Assembly (NCBI GenBank): GCA_029959195.1
Contig: CP114120.1
Coordinates: 1,612,001-1,676,000, forward strand
Direction: 5' to 3'
Origin: Dictyophora rubrovolvata
Taxonomy: Eukaryota > Basidiomycota > Agaricomycetes > Phallales > Phallaceae
Length of the DNA: 64,000 bases
Part shown: in pieces, positions 34,122-44,885 of the stretch
Numbering within the stretch: position 1 is the first letter of the stretch
Layout of the letters: each line of letters starts with the position of its first letter
The notes under the pieces: generated by a model
What the model was told of the DNA's origin: nothing
The model's input: only the letters and a program-made list of their open reading frames with translations
Database searches by the model: none
Translations under genes and position numbers: made by a program

Positions 34122-35861
34122 ATGGATCTCTTTAGGAATGTCACCGACGCCGCTTTTAAATTAAAAGAGTTTGATGGTGAGACTCATTCCACTACCAGCA
34201 TCATTTCCTCGCTCTTTTTTTCTTCATCATAAGAAATTATCCAAACCATAATGGCTTACAGTTTTATTCTGTCTCGTCGTTCTACAGATGTCTCTCTTGA
34301 TAGGGCTGAGCTTATTGGAATCTGGCTGGAATCAATTATCTTCGGTTAGTCATAATATTAATCACCCGCTTCGATAAATGAAAACTAACCTCCCTCGTGT
34401 TTCTCAACGTCCAGGTTGTGAGGCCCTGTCTTTTGTATACACTATACATTTATTACATGGCATGAAGCGCAACAGAGTTTTGCTCTTCAACTTTGCCGCG
34501 CTCATTACAATGTTCGCTTTGAACACCATCGTATGTGTTCTAAAATGATCCGCTTTTTCAAAGAGTTTAAAATCAACTCAAATCTGAACAGCATGTTGGC
34601 TCAAATCTTCGTCGTATTTTGAACGCATTCGTGTCCACACCAGACGATCCGATTCCTAATGCAGAGGCGTATCTTGCTGATTTTGCCGGTTTCTTGTATC
34701 GCTTTAAAAATATCCTGATCATAGTTCAGTCAATCATACTCGACATACTTTTGGTAGGCGTTGTCGACAATATAAAATACCTGAAAATTCGTTGACAAGT
34801 CTTAGATCTATCGTACCTATATCATCTGGGATGAAAATCTATTAATTATACTGTTACCCCTTTCTGGAAGCTTCGCATACTTGAGTACGTCGTGACTTAT
34901 AATTACTCTCATTTAATTTCATTAATCAATCATATATAGTTGCCGGAATTGGGGCCATTCGCGCTTTCGCGGTGCAAGAAGATGATACAGTTTTCACCGA
35001 AAGCTCTCTCCGAAAATGGGTCTCCGCGACACTCTCAATCACCTTGATGACGAAATTGATATGCCTAGGTGCTTTTCGTGTCGATTTACTTTTTGGTATG
35101 ATATGACTAATATTTAAAATCAAGTTCTCGTCCTTGCTGGAGCTCTGATACCACGTCAAAGTTCTGCGTGGCAAGCATTCAGCCGTCGTAGTCGTTTTAA
35201 AGGCCGGGCCTATAAGGTATATGAATAAGTCTCTCCTTGGCTGCGTTTTTTAATCTAACACACCATCAGACCCTTCTGATGATCATTGAAACTGGTGGCA
35301 TTGCTTTTCTGGGAGCTTTGATTTTGCTTCCAACGTATTTAACCAGAGACAATGCTCAAGAAACATTGTTCAATATGGTGCATATTTTCTTTGGCCAGGT
35401 TCTCCTCAGAAAAAAAATCATTAACAGGACCTCCTTGTTTACAGCTGTCCCCTTTGACCGGCGAAGCATTCGTTCTCATTTACCTCGCTGGTCTTTTGGG
35501 AATGGTCCCAAGCAACAGCGGTCCGTCGAGTCGCATTCGCCGATTTGGGTCTGGGAACCAGTCAACGACGCCTACGCACGCCGCAGACTCTAAACGGGGC
35601 GAATCTTCGACTAATGCCATGTTTCATTTCAAGAAGTCTCTCCCAGGTTCCTCTGATGAATATTTGTCAGATGAAATCTCGACCAAAGTTATTCCCGTCG
35701 TTCCTGAACCAACAATGATCCCCAAAGCAATTCACAACACTCCCTTACAACTTTTTGATTCTTTAACGTACAACTCTAAAGCGATGGAAAAGGATGTGAA
35801 CAATCACTCGCAGCACAGGCATCCCTTTGCCGCCTCTAGTCCTGTACATATGTCTCCCTGA
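34122..35861 (+). CDS. orphan seven-transmembrane protein of mushroom-forming fungi
   Basis: ATG 34122 (MDLFRNVTDAAFK). Exon 2 has DRAELIGIWLESIIFG, exon 3 CEALSFVYTIHLLHGMKRNR, then LLFNFAALITMFALNTI, HVGSNLRRILNAFVSTPDD, FLYRFKNILIIVQSIILDIL, IYRTYIIWDENLLIILLPL and ETGGIAFLGALILLPTYL. This order of helices and the I-Y-R-x-Y-I-I-W segment match a large, uncharacterised 7-TM family in Agaricomycetes, possibly receptor-like. After the last helix (LTGEAFVLIYLAGLLGMVPS) a long cytosolic Ser/Thr-rich tail ends at 35861. About seven introns. One junction near 35095-35124 is uncertain: the exon ends just before a stop and a 29-nt or longer intron is required. No ligand or pathway can be inferred. 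Confidence 0.8.
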
Positions 35862-35949
35862 GTTCCAAAACCGAGGATTTGCATGATCAGGACAAAATTT
35901 CGACATTCATTTCAAATGTGTACTATTTACTAAACCTTTGATGTTGTAT

Positions 35950-36215
35950 TATGGATAGATCCTTCCCCTGCCGGTCTCAATGATAAAAATATGACCATAA
36001 TTACCGAACACCGGGCAATTGACTCGTTCCCCGATCCATTTCAAACCTCGCTAAGTCGCTTGTTGCAGTTGGCTTGAAAACTACAGACGGACTTGGAAGA
36101 GTTTACTGAAGAGGAAGAGTTGGTGCTGTATAAATACTTGAATATTATTCAAGAGACTTCTCAAATTAAATTGAACGTTAAACCTAGGAGAGTGGCAATT
36201 GGTGAAATAGAATAA
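35950..36215 (+). other. coding-like remnant downstream of the 7-TM gene
   Basis: Two short frames are protein-like: MTIITEHRAIDSFPDPFQTS (about 35991-36077) and LEEFTEEEELVLYKYLNII to a TAA at about 36213. No acceptable intron of normal size joins them (only 18-19 nt lies between). They may be a small gene with an unseen exon structure or a remnant. Confidence 0.25.
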
Positions 36216-36524
36216 GATTAGGTCCGCGTAGCTCAAAGCAATGCTTGACTAGTATTTATTCAGAAAAGCAAGAATGGTTGGGCTAATCGACAACAAGCAT
36301 ATATTTGAATCTTCAAAGGCTTTCGAGCACAACTTGAAGTCCTACAATTCATCGCCCGTCGCCGAGATGGACGAACCCAAGAATTAGAAATTGCTTAGAC
36401 GCTTCGGGCACGTGACACCACGCCCTGAAATTGTTTGTCTTTTGTTATATTGTCACAGTTAGGTTTTCGCGACCCGCCGGGCGTACATTTGAGCGCGTTG
36501 TTTGATTGTTTCCCTTGTACTGCT

Positions 36525-37299
36525 ATGATTCGTCGAGCGCAAACCGCACGACATAGGGCCTCGCAAAGTGTAGCACTAGCGGACGATCTTGGCTTTGTGC
36601 GTGAAAGCGATGAGAGTAATATCGAAGAGCAGCTTCGAAGTGATCTAGCAAATGCGAAGCAAGAGATCGGAAAGGTATCCAAATTATTATTGTAAAAGAA
36701 TGTAGATAGTTGACGCTGACGACTTGCGTAGCTCAAAGGTCAGATCGACAGCCTTAATAAGGCTCTAAAAGACCGGCCGCCCTCTGAAGAAGTCCAAGTC
36801 CTGCGGAAAGAGCTGCAAGACCTAGAGCTATTATTGCATGGTACCCAGAAGGAGAATGAGAAGGCGTTGAGTGAATTAGTAAGAGTCAGAGAACGAGAGA
36901 AATTGATGGAACGCGAATTGAGAAGACTCATCGGGGAAGACTGGGAGGTTAGTTCAAGGTAATCATTGAGATGGAATAATTGACAGTAAGTAGGACACCC
37001 TTGCTGTCGGCGGACGCTATTCCCCTTCTCGACCAGGACCAACTACGTCTTCGGTCTCCCGACACGTGGCGATCAGTGATAATTCTACCGTCGTTTCCTC
37101 CGGGGCCAGGTCATTCGAAAAGACAGACACGGCATTGTTGGCCTATGTGGAGCAGATACGGATGATGTTAACTGGCATGGACGAACGATTGCAACATGGC
37201 GAAAAGAACGTTCAAGCTGCTATAGAGCGTGCGGAGATCGAGCAACAACAGCTGCGAGACATGCTTAAACAAGAAGAATCGGATCCTGTTCCGTCATGA
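36525..37299 (+). CDS. coiled-coil protein of unknown function
   Basis: ATG 36525 (MIRRAQTARHRASQSVALA). Intron about 36675-36731 (GTATCC...GTAG) joins to LKGQIDSLNKALKDRPPSEE. A second intron (about 36948-36992) joins DWE to DTLAVGGRYSPSRPG. The protein is about 210 residues, with two coiled-coil stretches: the first with VQVLRKELQDLELLLHGTQK, the second with LLAYVEQIRMMLTGMDERL and ERAEIEQQQLRDMLKQEE. Between them lies a Ser/Pro-rich linker. No catalytic motif. Converges with riboflavin synthase, 72 bp apart. Confidence 0.75.
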
Positions 37300-37371
37300 A
37301 ATAGACGACATAACGTATTAATTCGAAATTTGTATACCAAATGGAGGTGGTACCGCCTGGTTCCCGGTTCA

Positions 37372-38304
37372 TCAAATGCCTTTTTCCTTTATCACTCTTT
37401 CCACTGTCTTCTCAACCAGAGCTTCTAAGCCAGAACCAAGGACGCTTCCTTCGAGACCGGCTTTGACCGCGCGCTCGACATATTTCCCTAACATGTCAAC
37501 TTCAATATTCACGGACTCTCCTATGTTCTTCTGTGATAATGTGATTTTGCTTTGTGTGTGCGCAATGAGCATCACGCCAAACGTAGCATCCTCATCATTA
37601 ACGGAGGTGATTGTCAGACTGGGATAGATAGACCATTAAAGAAACATAGCGTGCTAACTTAGAGACACTTACGATGTCCCATCGATAGCAACAAAGCCTT
37701 TAGGAATGATATATCTCATCATGTCAGAGCCCTCAGGAAGTTGGAACAACATCCTTAAGGAGTTTCCGTCTGGTTCTCGTTTTACGATGGTAGCGATGCA
37801 GTCGACATGTCCCTGGTTAATGAATCCCCATCAGGATTCAAGTTCCCGCGTGCAGAAGAAGAAAAACAACGAACCTGAACAAAATGGCCACCAAAGCGCA
37901 CATTGGCGGTCATAGCCCGTTCCAAATTGACATAACTTCCGACTTTGAGTGCACCTGCATGAAGTGAGTCGAGGAATTCGAGTATTTTCTCAACTTGTTT
38001 GCAACGAGTCATACCCAAATTAGTCCTTTCCAGAGTTTCTGGTGCCAATCCAACTTTGAATGAATCGCTCGTGAATTCGGTGACTGTTAAACATGCGCCA
38101 TTTATTGAAATTGAGTCGCCGATATGGCAATCTGTTAGGATTTCGGAGCATTCAGAGATCGTCGTACTCCAGCCGCCTCCGCCACTCTCAGTTTTGTCCA
38201 GTGGCACAATAGAGGAAACGTGTCCTTTACATTCAACCTGAAATACAAGCGTCAATACGATATATAAACGGTTAAATATTGTTCCTTACAAGTCCAGTAA
38301 ACAT
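37372..38304 (-). CDS. RIB5: riboflavin synthase
   Basis: Converts two 6,7-dimethyl-8-ribityllumazines to riboflavin plus a pyrimidine product, the last step of vitamin B2 synthesis, working as a homotrimer. ATG 38304 gives MFTGL; intron 38238-38289 then leads to VECKGHVSSI. The two tandem lumazine-binding barrels are visible. Barrel 1 has GDSISINGACLTVTEF and VGLAPETLERTNLG. The link ERAMTANVRFGGHFVQGHVD crosses the second intron (about 37815-37875). Barrel 2 has FVAIDGTSLTIT across a third intron (about 37625-37673), then GVMLIAHTQSKITLSQK and GESVNIEVDMLGKYVER. The C-terminus reads EKTVERVIKEKGI. Length and motifs match the fungal enzyme; no defects. Confidence 0.97.
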
Positions 38305-38484
38305 TCTGAAGCAAGTGTGGGTGATCTAACCGAACGTCAACAAGTTGTGAGTCAGCTTTCCCACACGTTTAAAAACTGACCGGAGTACCAGTACGAATAA
38401 TACGACATTAAATGGGATACAAATGGGATATGCAACTGTAATGTTTGTTGAAATGGAGACAAGACGATAATACACGCTTGACTA

Positions 38485-39739
38485 TTAATTGTTATCATCG
38501 CTTATTTCATCCATATCAAACGTTCTGTTTTTCCTAAATCTCCTGCTCTGCTGTTTCACCTTCAAATGCTTTCTTGCTTGAATGTGATTCCCTCTAGAAA
38601 ATTCTTTCCAATTTGCCTCTAAACGCCGCACGACACCCCATTCATCTTTGGGACAATTGTCATTCCACTGTGTTTCGACGTGCCAACCCTTAATGTCGGC
38701 GATAACGGATATTATGTGTAGTGTCCGTGAGGGAGAATCATGTATATCGTGAAAATCCGACTCGGCGAGGATACGATTGGGATTGCAGGACTCGATTAGT
38801 GTTCTATGGCCGGGTGAACGCAGGTTGATTCCCGTAGATAAGGATAAGAAGATATTGGGATGAGAATTCTGTAAAATAATAATCAAACAATTTCAGTTAT
38901 TAAAAAAGAATGCTACCGACGAACCTCTAAGCTCTTCCACACCTCGGGACTGAATCCGCAGGAGTGCATGTCAATACTAATCAAATCCCACCGGTCGCCG
39001 TATCGGCTTAGCATCCGGTCAATTAGTTGTAAGGTGGCTTGATGTGCTTTCACGCTATGAAAGCTCACATTTCGTCCGAACTCGACTGCCAAGTCAAGCT
39101 GAGCCTCAAGGATTTTTAGTTGATGATCTAGAGGTACATTAAACGGTGACAATTTGCGAGGACCATCCGGAGAAAGTGATATCGGTACGCGAAAAGACCG
39201 GTCTAGTCCAACTTCTCCTACCATAGCAGCTGGGAAGTCTGCGAGGTTTGAACGAATATTATCCAGAACGTCTACCAAGGATACGGGTTCGGGCAATTCC
39301 GGCAGCATTTTTTCGAGAAGTTCAGAATATTCATCATCGGTACGACCTTGAAGGAATAATTCACAATAATGGTCCCTTTTCGAGGCCGACTTTTCCACAG
39401 CGATCCAATGTGTGAACCAAGGATGGTAGCCTATCAAGATAACTGAGAACACGTTTCTATACATGCCAAGACTAAACTAACCAAAACATGGAATAACTTT
39501 GTTGGGCCATGCACTTGCTAACTGACGCACCAAACTTTGGTCGTTTTGTTTCGTGGCCCTAGTGATTATTCAGCATCAAAATCAAGTCCGCATGATTTCA
39601 TGGCCGCAACCGACATGGCACAAATCTTCATCGATAACGAATTCATAAACGAGTCAGGAACGGGCGAATCAGTCAGATGACAATGCACATCGACAACGTG
39701 AGCCCAAACATCGGGAGGGAGCTGCAAAGTAGTTGACAT
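38485..39739 (-). CDS. TatD-family metal-dependent hydrolase (Scn1-like)
   Basis: ATG 39739 opens MSTTLQLPPDVWAHVVDVHC; the HCHL pair is the first metal-binding pair. Intron 39559-39614 has an unusual GTCGGT donor; with it the frame reads CAM then ATKQNDQSLVRQLASAWPNK. A second intron follows CFG, giving GYHPWFTHW. Later motifs are AMVGEVGLDRSF (metal-binding Glu), VSFHSVKAHQ (His), and ILAESDFHDIH (Asp) after the third intron (about 38873-38926). The set of H-x-H, E, H, H, D residues is that of TatD nucleases. The long spacer and the C-terminal basic tail resemble Cut9-interacting Scn1 of fission yeast. It shares an 85-bp divergent promoter with TRM5. Confidence 0.9.
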
Positions 39740-39824
39740 TTGGGTCAGTGGATCAGCTTGTACGTTGGATCGGCAATACCCCAACAAAGGCGGAGTTTCA
39801 AATCAGAATATTCGATGCTCATGG
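39740..39824. promoter_or_regulatory. 85-bp bidirectional promoter between TatD hydrolase and TRM5
   Basis: Only 85 bases separate the two divergent start codons (39739 minus, 39825 plus). If the second TRM5 ATG (39873) is used the gap is 133 bases. Both genes must share regulatory DNA or have promoters overlapping the neighbour's coding region. Confidence 0.6.
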
Positions 39825-41615
39825 ATGTTTAGATCCAAATTGCGAATCACCTTTGTCTGCAAAACGACGAGGATGTATTCTCAAAAACTATCTTCTTCGG
39901 ATATTTTCCCGCCAAAGTTACCATCTATTTCTCAATTTAATCGGGAGTTTTTTCGAAAGGATCTTCCACTCTTGGCGGTCAGAGTCGACGCTCCCAAAGC
40001 AGGTGTTTTTCTGAATGCACCTGTCATGAAAGGGTACGCCGTCATTAACTTGATGGATTTGTATAAAATTACAATAAAGGCTTTTACTTCACGTACCGAA
40101 AGTAAAGACAGTCATCCACAGTCCATCCAATTCGCAAGAACGATTGGTTCTCCTAGGAACTGCTGATGAAGGTGTTTTACGCCTCTGTTGGATAAGTCTC
40201 CCCTTGTGACGCTCTATTAGGTCAATTATCTTCAGAGGCGAAAAAATTCATAGCTGAAAAGGGTTTGGAAGTCATTCCTCACCTTCTGACGTTAGACTAT
40301 GATTATTGGACGACTGGTAAAGTTTCCGTAGCTCGGCTCCAAACTTGCATTCTAAAAAATAGCTTAGATCAAATATTGGAAGCTATTTTACCACCCGGTT
40401 TATCAGAAGGGACTCCGACATCTTTCGCAACAGCTGGTCACCTAGGTTAGATTTAAACAAAAACTTTCTTTCCAAACTTTCTATCTGAAAAATTTGTGTC
40501 AGCACACGTCAATCTCAAGGAAGAATATAAAGAATACAAAAATATTATTGGCCAAGTTATTTTGGACGTATGTTTTCGTTCCCCTGTTACTGCATCATCT
40601 CATCTTTCGCAGAAAAATTTGCATATTAAAACAGTGGTTAATAAACTGAATAACATCAACACCCAGTTCAGATTTTTCGAAATGGAACTTCTTGCTGGTA
40701 TGCCCGAATACATTGTCACGGTGGTGAGCTACCTCCATTTCGAGTCGTTTGCCCGAGCTTAGGATCTAGGAAGAATGAGTCTGGGTGCAAGTTCACGTTT
40801 GATTTCAGTAAAGTCTATTGGAATTCTCGGCTCCATCATGAGCACGAACGTCTAGTTGCTCTGCTCAAGCCTGGAGAAGTCGTCGTGGACGTATTTGCAG
40901 GAGTCGGTCCCTTCGCCCTCCCCGCAGCCAAACGGGGTTGCGTTGTATTTGCTAATGATTTGAATCCTGAGAGTGTCAAATGGATGCAAACCAATGCTAA
41001 AAATAATCACGTTTGTGTTAACATATGAAGTTTTGAACTAATTTTCCAATAGTTTCTTTTTTATAGTTGACAAATCGCATCCGCACTTCTTGTGAAGATG
41101 GCGCAAGTTTTATCCGTCGAATCGCGAGAGAAGTGTGGGACAGTCCATTCCCCGATTTAGAGGAGGTTAAATCTGCTACTCGACAACGACGCGAACTCAG
41201 AAAAGTAGCTCCAACAGAATCTGTTCCTCTTCGGGAAGGATCCAGACGAATATCGCATTTCATTATGAATCTTCCAGACACTGCAATATCCTTCCTTCCC
41301 TCATTCCAAAAAATGTTTTCCGAGTTGAAAGTGGCACCTGATTTCTCAAAAGTATATGATGAAATGCCTTTCGTTCATTGCTATTGCTTCACTAGAGAGT
41401 TGGAATATGACAAAGCCCAAATTGATATACGAAATGTAAGTTCTTGGTTATATTCATTACTGCTTCTCTGATATTTATTTTTCTGGCAGAGAATGTCTGA
41501 GGCTTTAAATTATTCCATGGAAGAGTTGGGATCAATACACGTCGTTCGCCGCGTTGCTCCAAACAAAGACATGTATTGTATTAGTTTTACACTACCCGAA
41601 GAAGTTGTACTATAA
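39825..41615 (+). CDS. TRM5: tRNA (guanine(37)-N1)-methyltransferase
   Basis: Makes m1G37 (and the wyosine precursor) in tRNAs, keeping frame during decoding; in fungi it acts in the cytosol and mitochondria. ATG 39825 gives a basic [20 protein letters not shown] leader that could be a mitochondrial signal, with a second ATG at 39873 for a shorter form. Introns restore [32 protein letters not shown] then [31 protein letters not shown], and [20 protein letters not shown]. The SAM site is [19 protein letters not shown], then [33 protein letters not shown] carries the NLP catalytic segment. The final exon ends [14 protein letters not shown] at TAA 41613-41615. About eight introns, all with AG acceptors. 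Complete. Confidence 0.96.
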
Positions 41616-42810
41616 TTTTGCGCACCGCATTACGTCTGTTTGATTTCACTGCTCAAAATCTGTGTATGGTGCACATAAACTACATTCACCATAACCTAAT
41701 TGAGCTTGTCATAATTATAAGGGAGCGATAGTTGGCCCGTATAAGGAATCTTTACCGTCCACCGCGACATTGGCTGATATGACACAAATCATCTTTGTTA
41801 TTCCAAACTCTGATTTTATCTTTTCATATTTAAAAATTGTCTCTACTCAACATTCATCAAACCTCACGGTTGGATGTTTGTACCCTACACCAGATTTTTT
41901 TGCAGGTCGCGCGCCCAAGGCTTAAGGCCTAAGGCCTAAGGCGCCGGCACTCACAACCAGGCCTCTGACGGCCATGCATATGAATACTGGCACCTCAGGC
42001 TCAAGTGTATGAATTTATCAGTTGGCAACTGAATAAGTACAAAAACTGGCGTGTCTGAACATTATCATCGGCCATAAACGAGGTTACTCTGTAGCTATGA
42101 AGGCGGCATGTCAGCGGCTGCCCTTTGACCCATTTGGAAGAAAGAAGGTGGTGTAAACTCTCCTGCAGTGTGACATTGGTGCGAGCACCACCATTACTGC
42201 CAAGCGCAAGGTAACCATCTGCACCTTCGACTCGAGGGTGGGGAAAGATAGAGCGCACCGCACTCGATGATAGCGCCGGGCCACCGGGGTGAACATGAAC
42301 GGAAAATGTGGGTACACACTTGCATCCGGGGAGTCTGTGCCTATCGCGCAGGTCATGGTGACGGGTTCACATGCTGCGCTGGCAGTGCCATTTGTGATGA
42401 CTGACTGACTCGGACGACTTCCTAGCACATGGCTTAGGAAGCCGCTTGCTTCTCTGCCGGTGAACGGCGAACGCGAAGTACCAGTGGACTTGAACGTATT
42501 GCCACTAAGCTGCTGTTCGATGACATCGATGATCACTCACACTAATGGGTCTTCCGGAAATTGTATGTCAAATTACAAATGATTCATATGTACTGGAAAA
42601 TCTGTGCCATGATTAATCCATCGAGTCACTGATCCGCGCTCTTTCGCAGGTCCTTCTCAGCGAGACCCCTTCCCCAAGTGATGTTCATGTATAATGGATT
42701 TGAAATTTAGGAGCTCTACGTCTCACCTAATATTTCAATTTACAACAGGTTAAAAGCAGGCGCTCGAATCCCTCATGTTACCAGACGAAGCATACGCACC
42801 TAACATCAAC
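41616..42810. other. intergenic with a GC-rich patch and a minus-strand coding-like frame
   Basis: AT-rich up to 41880, then a patch with a short tandem (AAGGCCT about three times at 41920-41943). Minus-strand frames at 42536-42111 and 42258-42001 overlap and read STGTSRSPFTGREASGFLSH and GYLALGSNGGARTNVTLQES. They look protein-like but have no recognisable domain and no clear splice joins. Possibly a remnant. Confidence 0.35.
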
Positions 42811-44169
42811 ATGTCTTCTCCACAGTTGACTCTTTATACCACCATATCTCCCGCGAGTTAGTTTGTTGCTTCTTCCGTCGCTGTCACAGGTTACTCAATC
42901 TATATTCCATTAATTGTAGCACAATGTGTCCCGGTGGCCCTTGAGGAACTAGGTATTCCATGTATGTCTTCAGTTTCGCAGTCACGTTTCAATAACAAAC
43001 AAACAAGCTCACGGTGCTGCAGATAATTTAAAAGCCCTTTCCTTGGAAGACAGGGAACAGAAAAGTGAATGGTACTTGAAAATCAATCCCAATGGTTTGG
43101 AAACTCCATAATATGATTGTCAATGTACTTTTTAATTCATGAAATAACATCATAATAGGTCGTCTCCCTACTCTAGTTGATCACTCGAAAGAAGATTTTA
43201 CCATAATGGAATCTTCAGCTATCCTTCTTTGTACGTTTTCAACCGTTTTATTCTACTCAATTGACATCGTTTTGTTTCTTGCCAGACATTGCACAACACT
43301 ATGACACAAAACATCTAATATCATACGATCCGATTAAAGAGCCCAATTTGTTCAGCGAACAGCTTCAATGGCTTTTCTTCGCAGATGGAGGGATTTCGCC
43401 AATGTAAGTGGCACTTCTATATATGTGTGTAATTCTCGGAGCGCAGTACTGACTAATGACATCGAAGGTCGGGTCAAGCGTAAGACTGCTGCTTTGCCTT
43501 CAAGCTGCCAGCTGAATGTACCTGAACTTTGAAATTAGTGCTCACTTCGTGCGTTACGCTCCGGAAGACATTCCTTATGCTATCAAACGCTATCATGTAC
43601 GACATGCTAATATGTGTAATCACGGTTGACTGAAAGCTTATGTTCGAATCATAGGACGAGGTTAGTCGACTTTATTCCGTCCTTGAAGAGCGCCTGAAGG
43701 GACGAGAGTGGCTAATTGGACCACATTATAGTTTAGCTGATATCAAAACTTTGTAAGCTTTTTGGTTTTTTTTATTCGTGTGAATTTAACAAGCGAGTCT
43801 GACTTGAGTTTGGTGTAGGCCCTGGTATGTCTCAACCATTTTATCTTGATCTTATCATTCTTCGACGTTGGATTGTTAATGCGTCGTTCTTCGCGGTAAA
43901 AAGGATTCGCTGCGCAAAATTCATCGGTGTTAATATAAAAGATTATCCAAACCTCGACAACTGGCTTAAGCGCATAATGGCTCGTCCGGAGACTCATAAA
44001 GGATTAGGTGTTCCTGAATGGTTTGATCCAGATGCGTAAGTCTATTTATTCTATATCCAAATTGATTGACTTTGTTCATGGATAAATAAATGTCAGCCGA
44101 GCTGACCTGTCGAAAGAGCAAACTAGAGCCTTCGGTATAAGCCTCTTTGGTCCCAAAAAGGTTGAGTGA
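42811..44169 (+). CDS. glutathione S-transferase, Ure2/bacterial-GST-like
   Basis: ATG 42811 (MSSPQLTLYTTISPA). Short exons joined by about eight introns rebuild the thioredoxin-like N-domain: CVPVALEELGIP, then LKALSLEDREQKSEWYLKIN, PNG, RLPTLVDHSKEDFTIMESSA and ILLYIAQHYD. The ESSAI pair is the glutathione-binding segment. The helical C-domain has NLFSEQLQWLFFADGGISPM, SGQAHFVRYAPEDIPYAIKR, YSVLEERLKGREWLIGPHY, SLADIKT and YPNLDNWLKRIMARPETHKG. After GVPEWFDPD a further intron leads to a last exon ending FGPKKVE at TGA 44167-44169. The joint around 43815-43920 is not certain. Likely detoxification of electrophiles. Confidence 0.88.
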
Positions 44170-44885
44170 TTGTGCGGGATCTGGAGTGCTATCCTTCGTG
44201 TTTTCTCTTGAACGGGATTCCACCGATACACGTCCAATCTTAATAGAAGTGTTTATGTATTCAGCTATGGAATTTCGATGACGTGCACTGTACTGAACCG
44301 ATCGATAAACTGGATTCAAATTCAAAGAAATTCTGTTTAAAATAACTAGTATTATTACCTGCAAGAACTTTCATAATAGACAATGCCAACCCTGATCAGT
44401 TTTTAATGTGCCGGTGTTTCGCAACTAGTAGCGGTTTATGATTTAGATAAAGCTTGTATTCTAGGCTCGAAAATATAATGATTTATATACAGAATATAAA
44501 CTATTAAATGGTGAAAAGTATCTACCGGGATCTCTGAGAGAGTATAATCCGACGGCGCAATATTAATTTGCTAGTCCGTTATTTAACACGCTGCGAAGGC
44601 ACTCCGGAGTCCGCACTTTCACTTAGTTACTTAAACTTGGCATTTAATATGAAGGCTGTGTGACTCCACCACAGCAACTTTTGTCACATTCCGGCATTGT
44701 AAAAGCCTACGCTTCCTCAGCCAACGGCCGAGCTGCTCGAGTCCACCTTGGTGGAGCCATTTAGTAGACTCTCTACTCCCTTTCTTTCTCACTCTTTTCA
44801 CTATTCTTTATTTTCTTTCTTGACTTAGAATATACCCATCAATTTCTATATCTAATCGCATCTTCTTGAAAAGATAGTTACAATA
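44170..44885. other. intergenic, no gene seen
   Basis: GST 3' side and carrier promoter. A pyrimidine-rich (CT) tract runs from about 44770 to 44825, about 60 bp upstream of the carrier start, as is common in fungal promoters. Confidence 0.55.

Noticed and set aside
34926-35174. Minus-strand 82-codon frame
   Set aside because: Shadow of the 7-TM gene exons on the plus strand.
42755-42785. tRNA-like T-arm (GCTCGAATCCC)
   Set aside because: No matching acceptor stem or anticodon arm could be folded around it.
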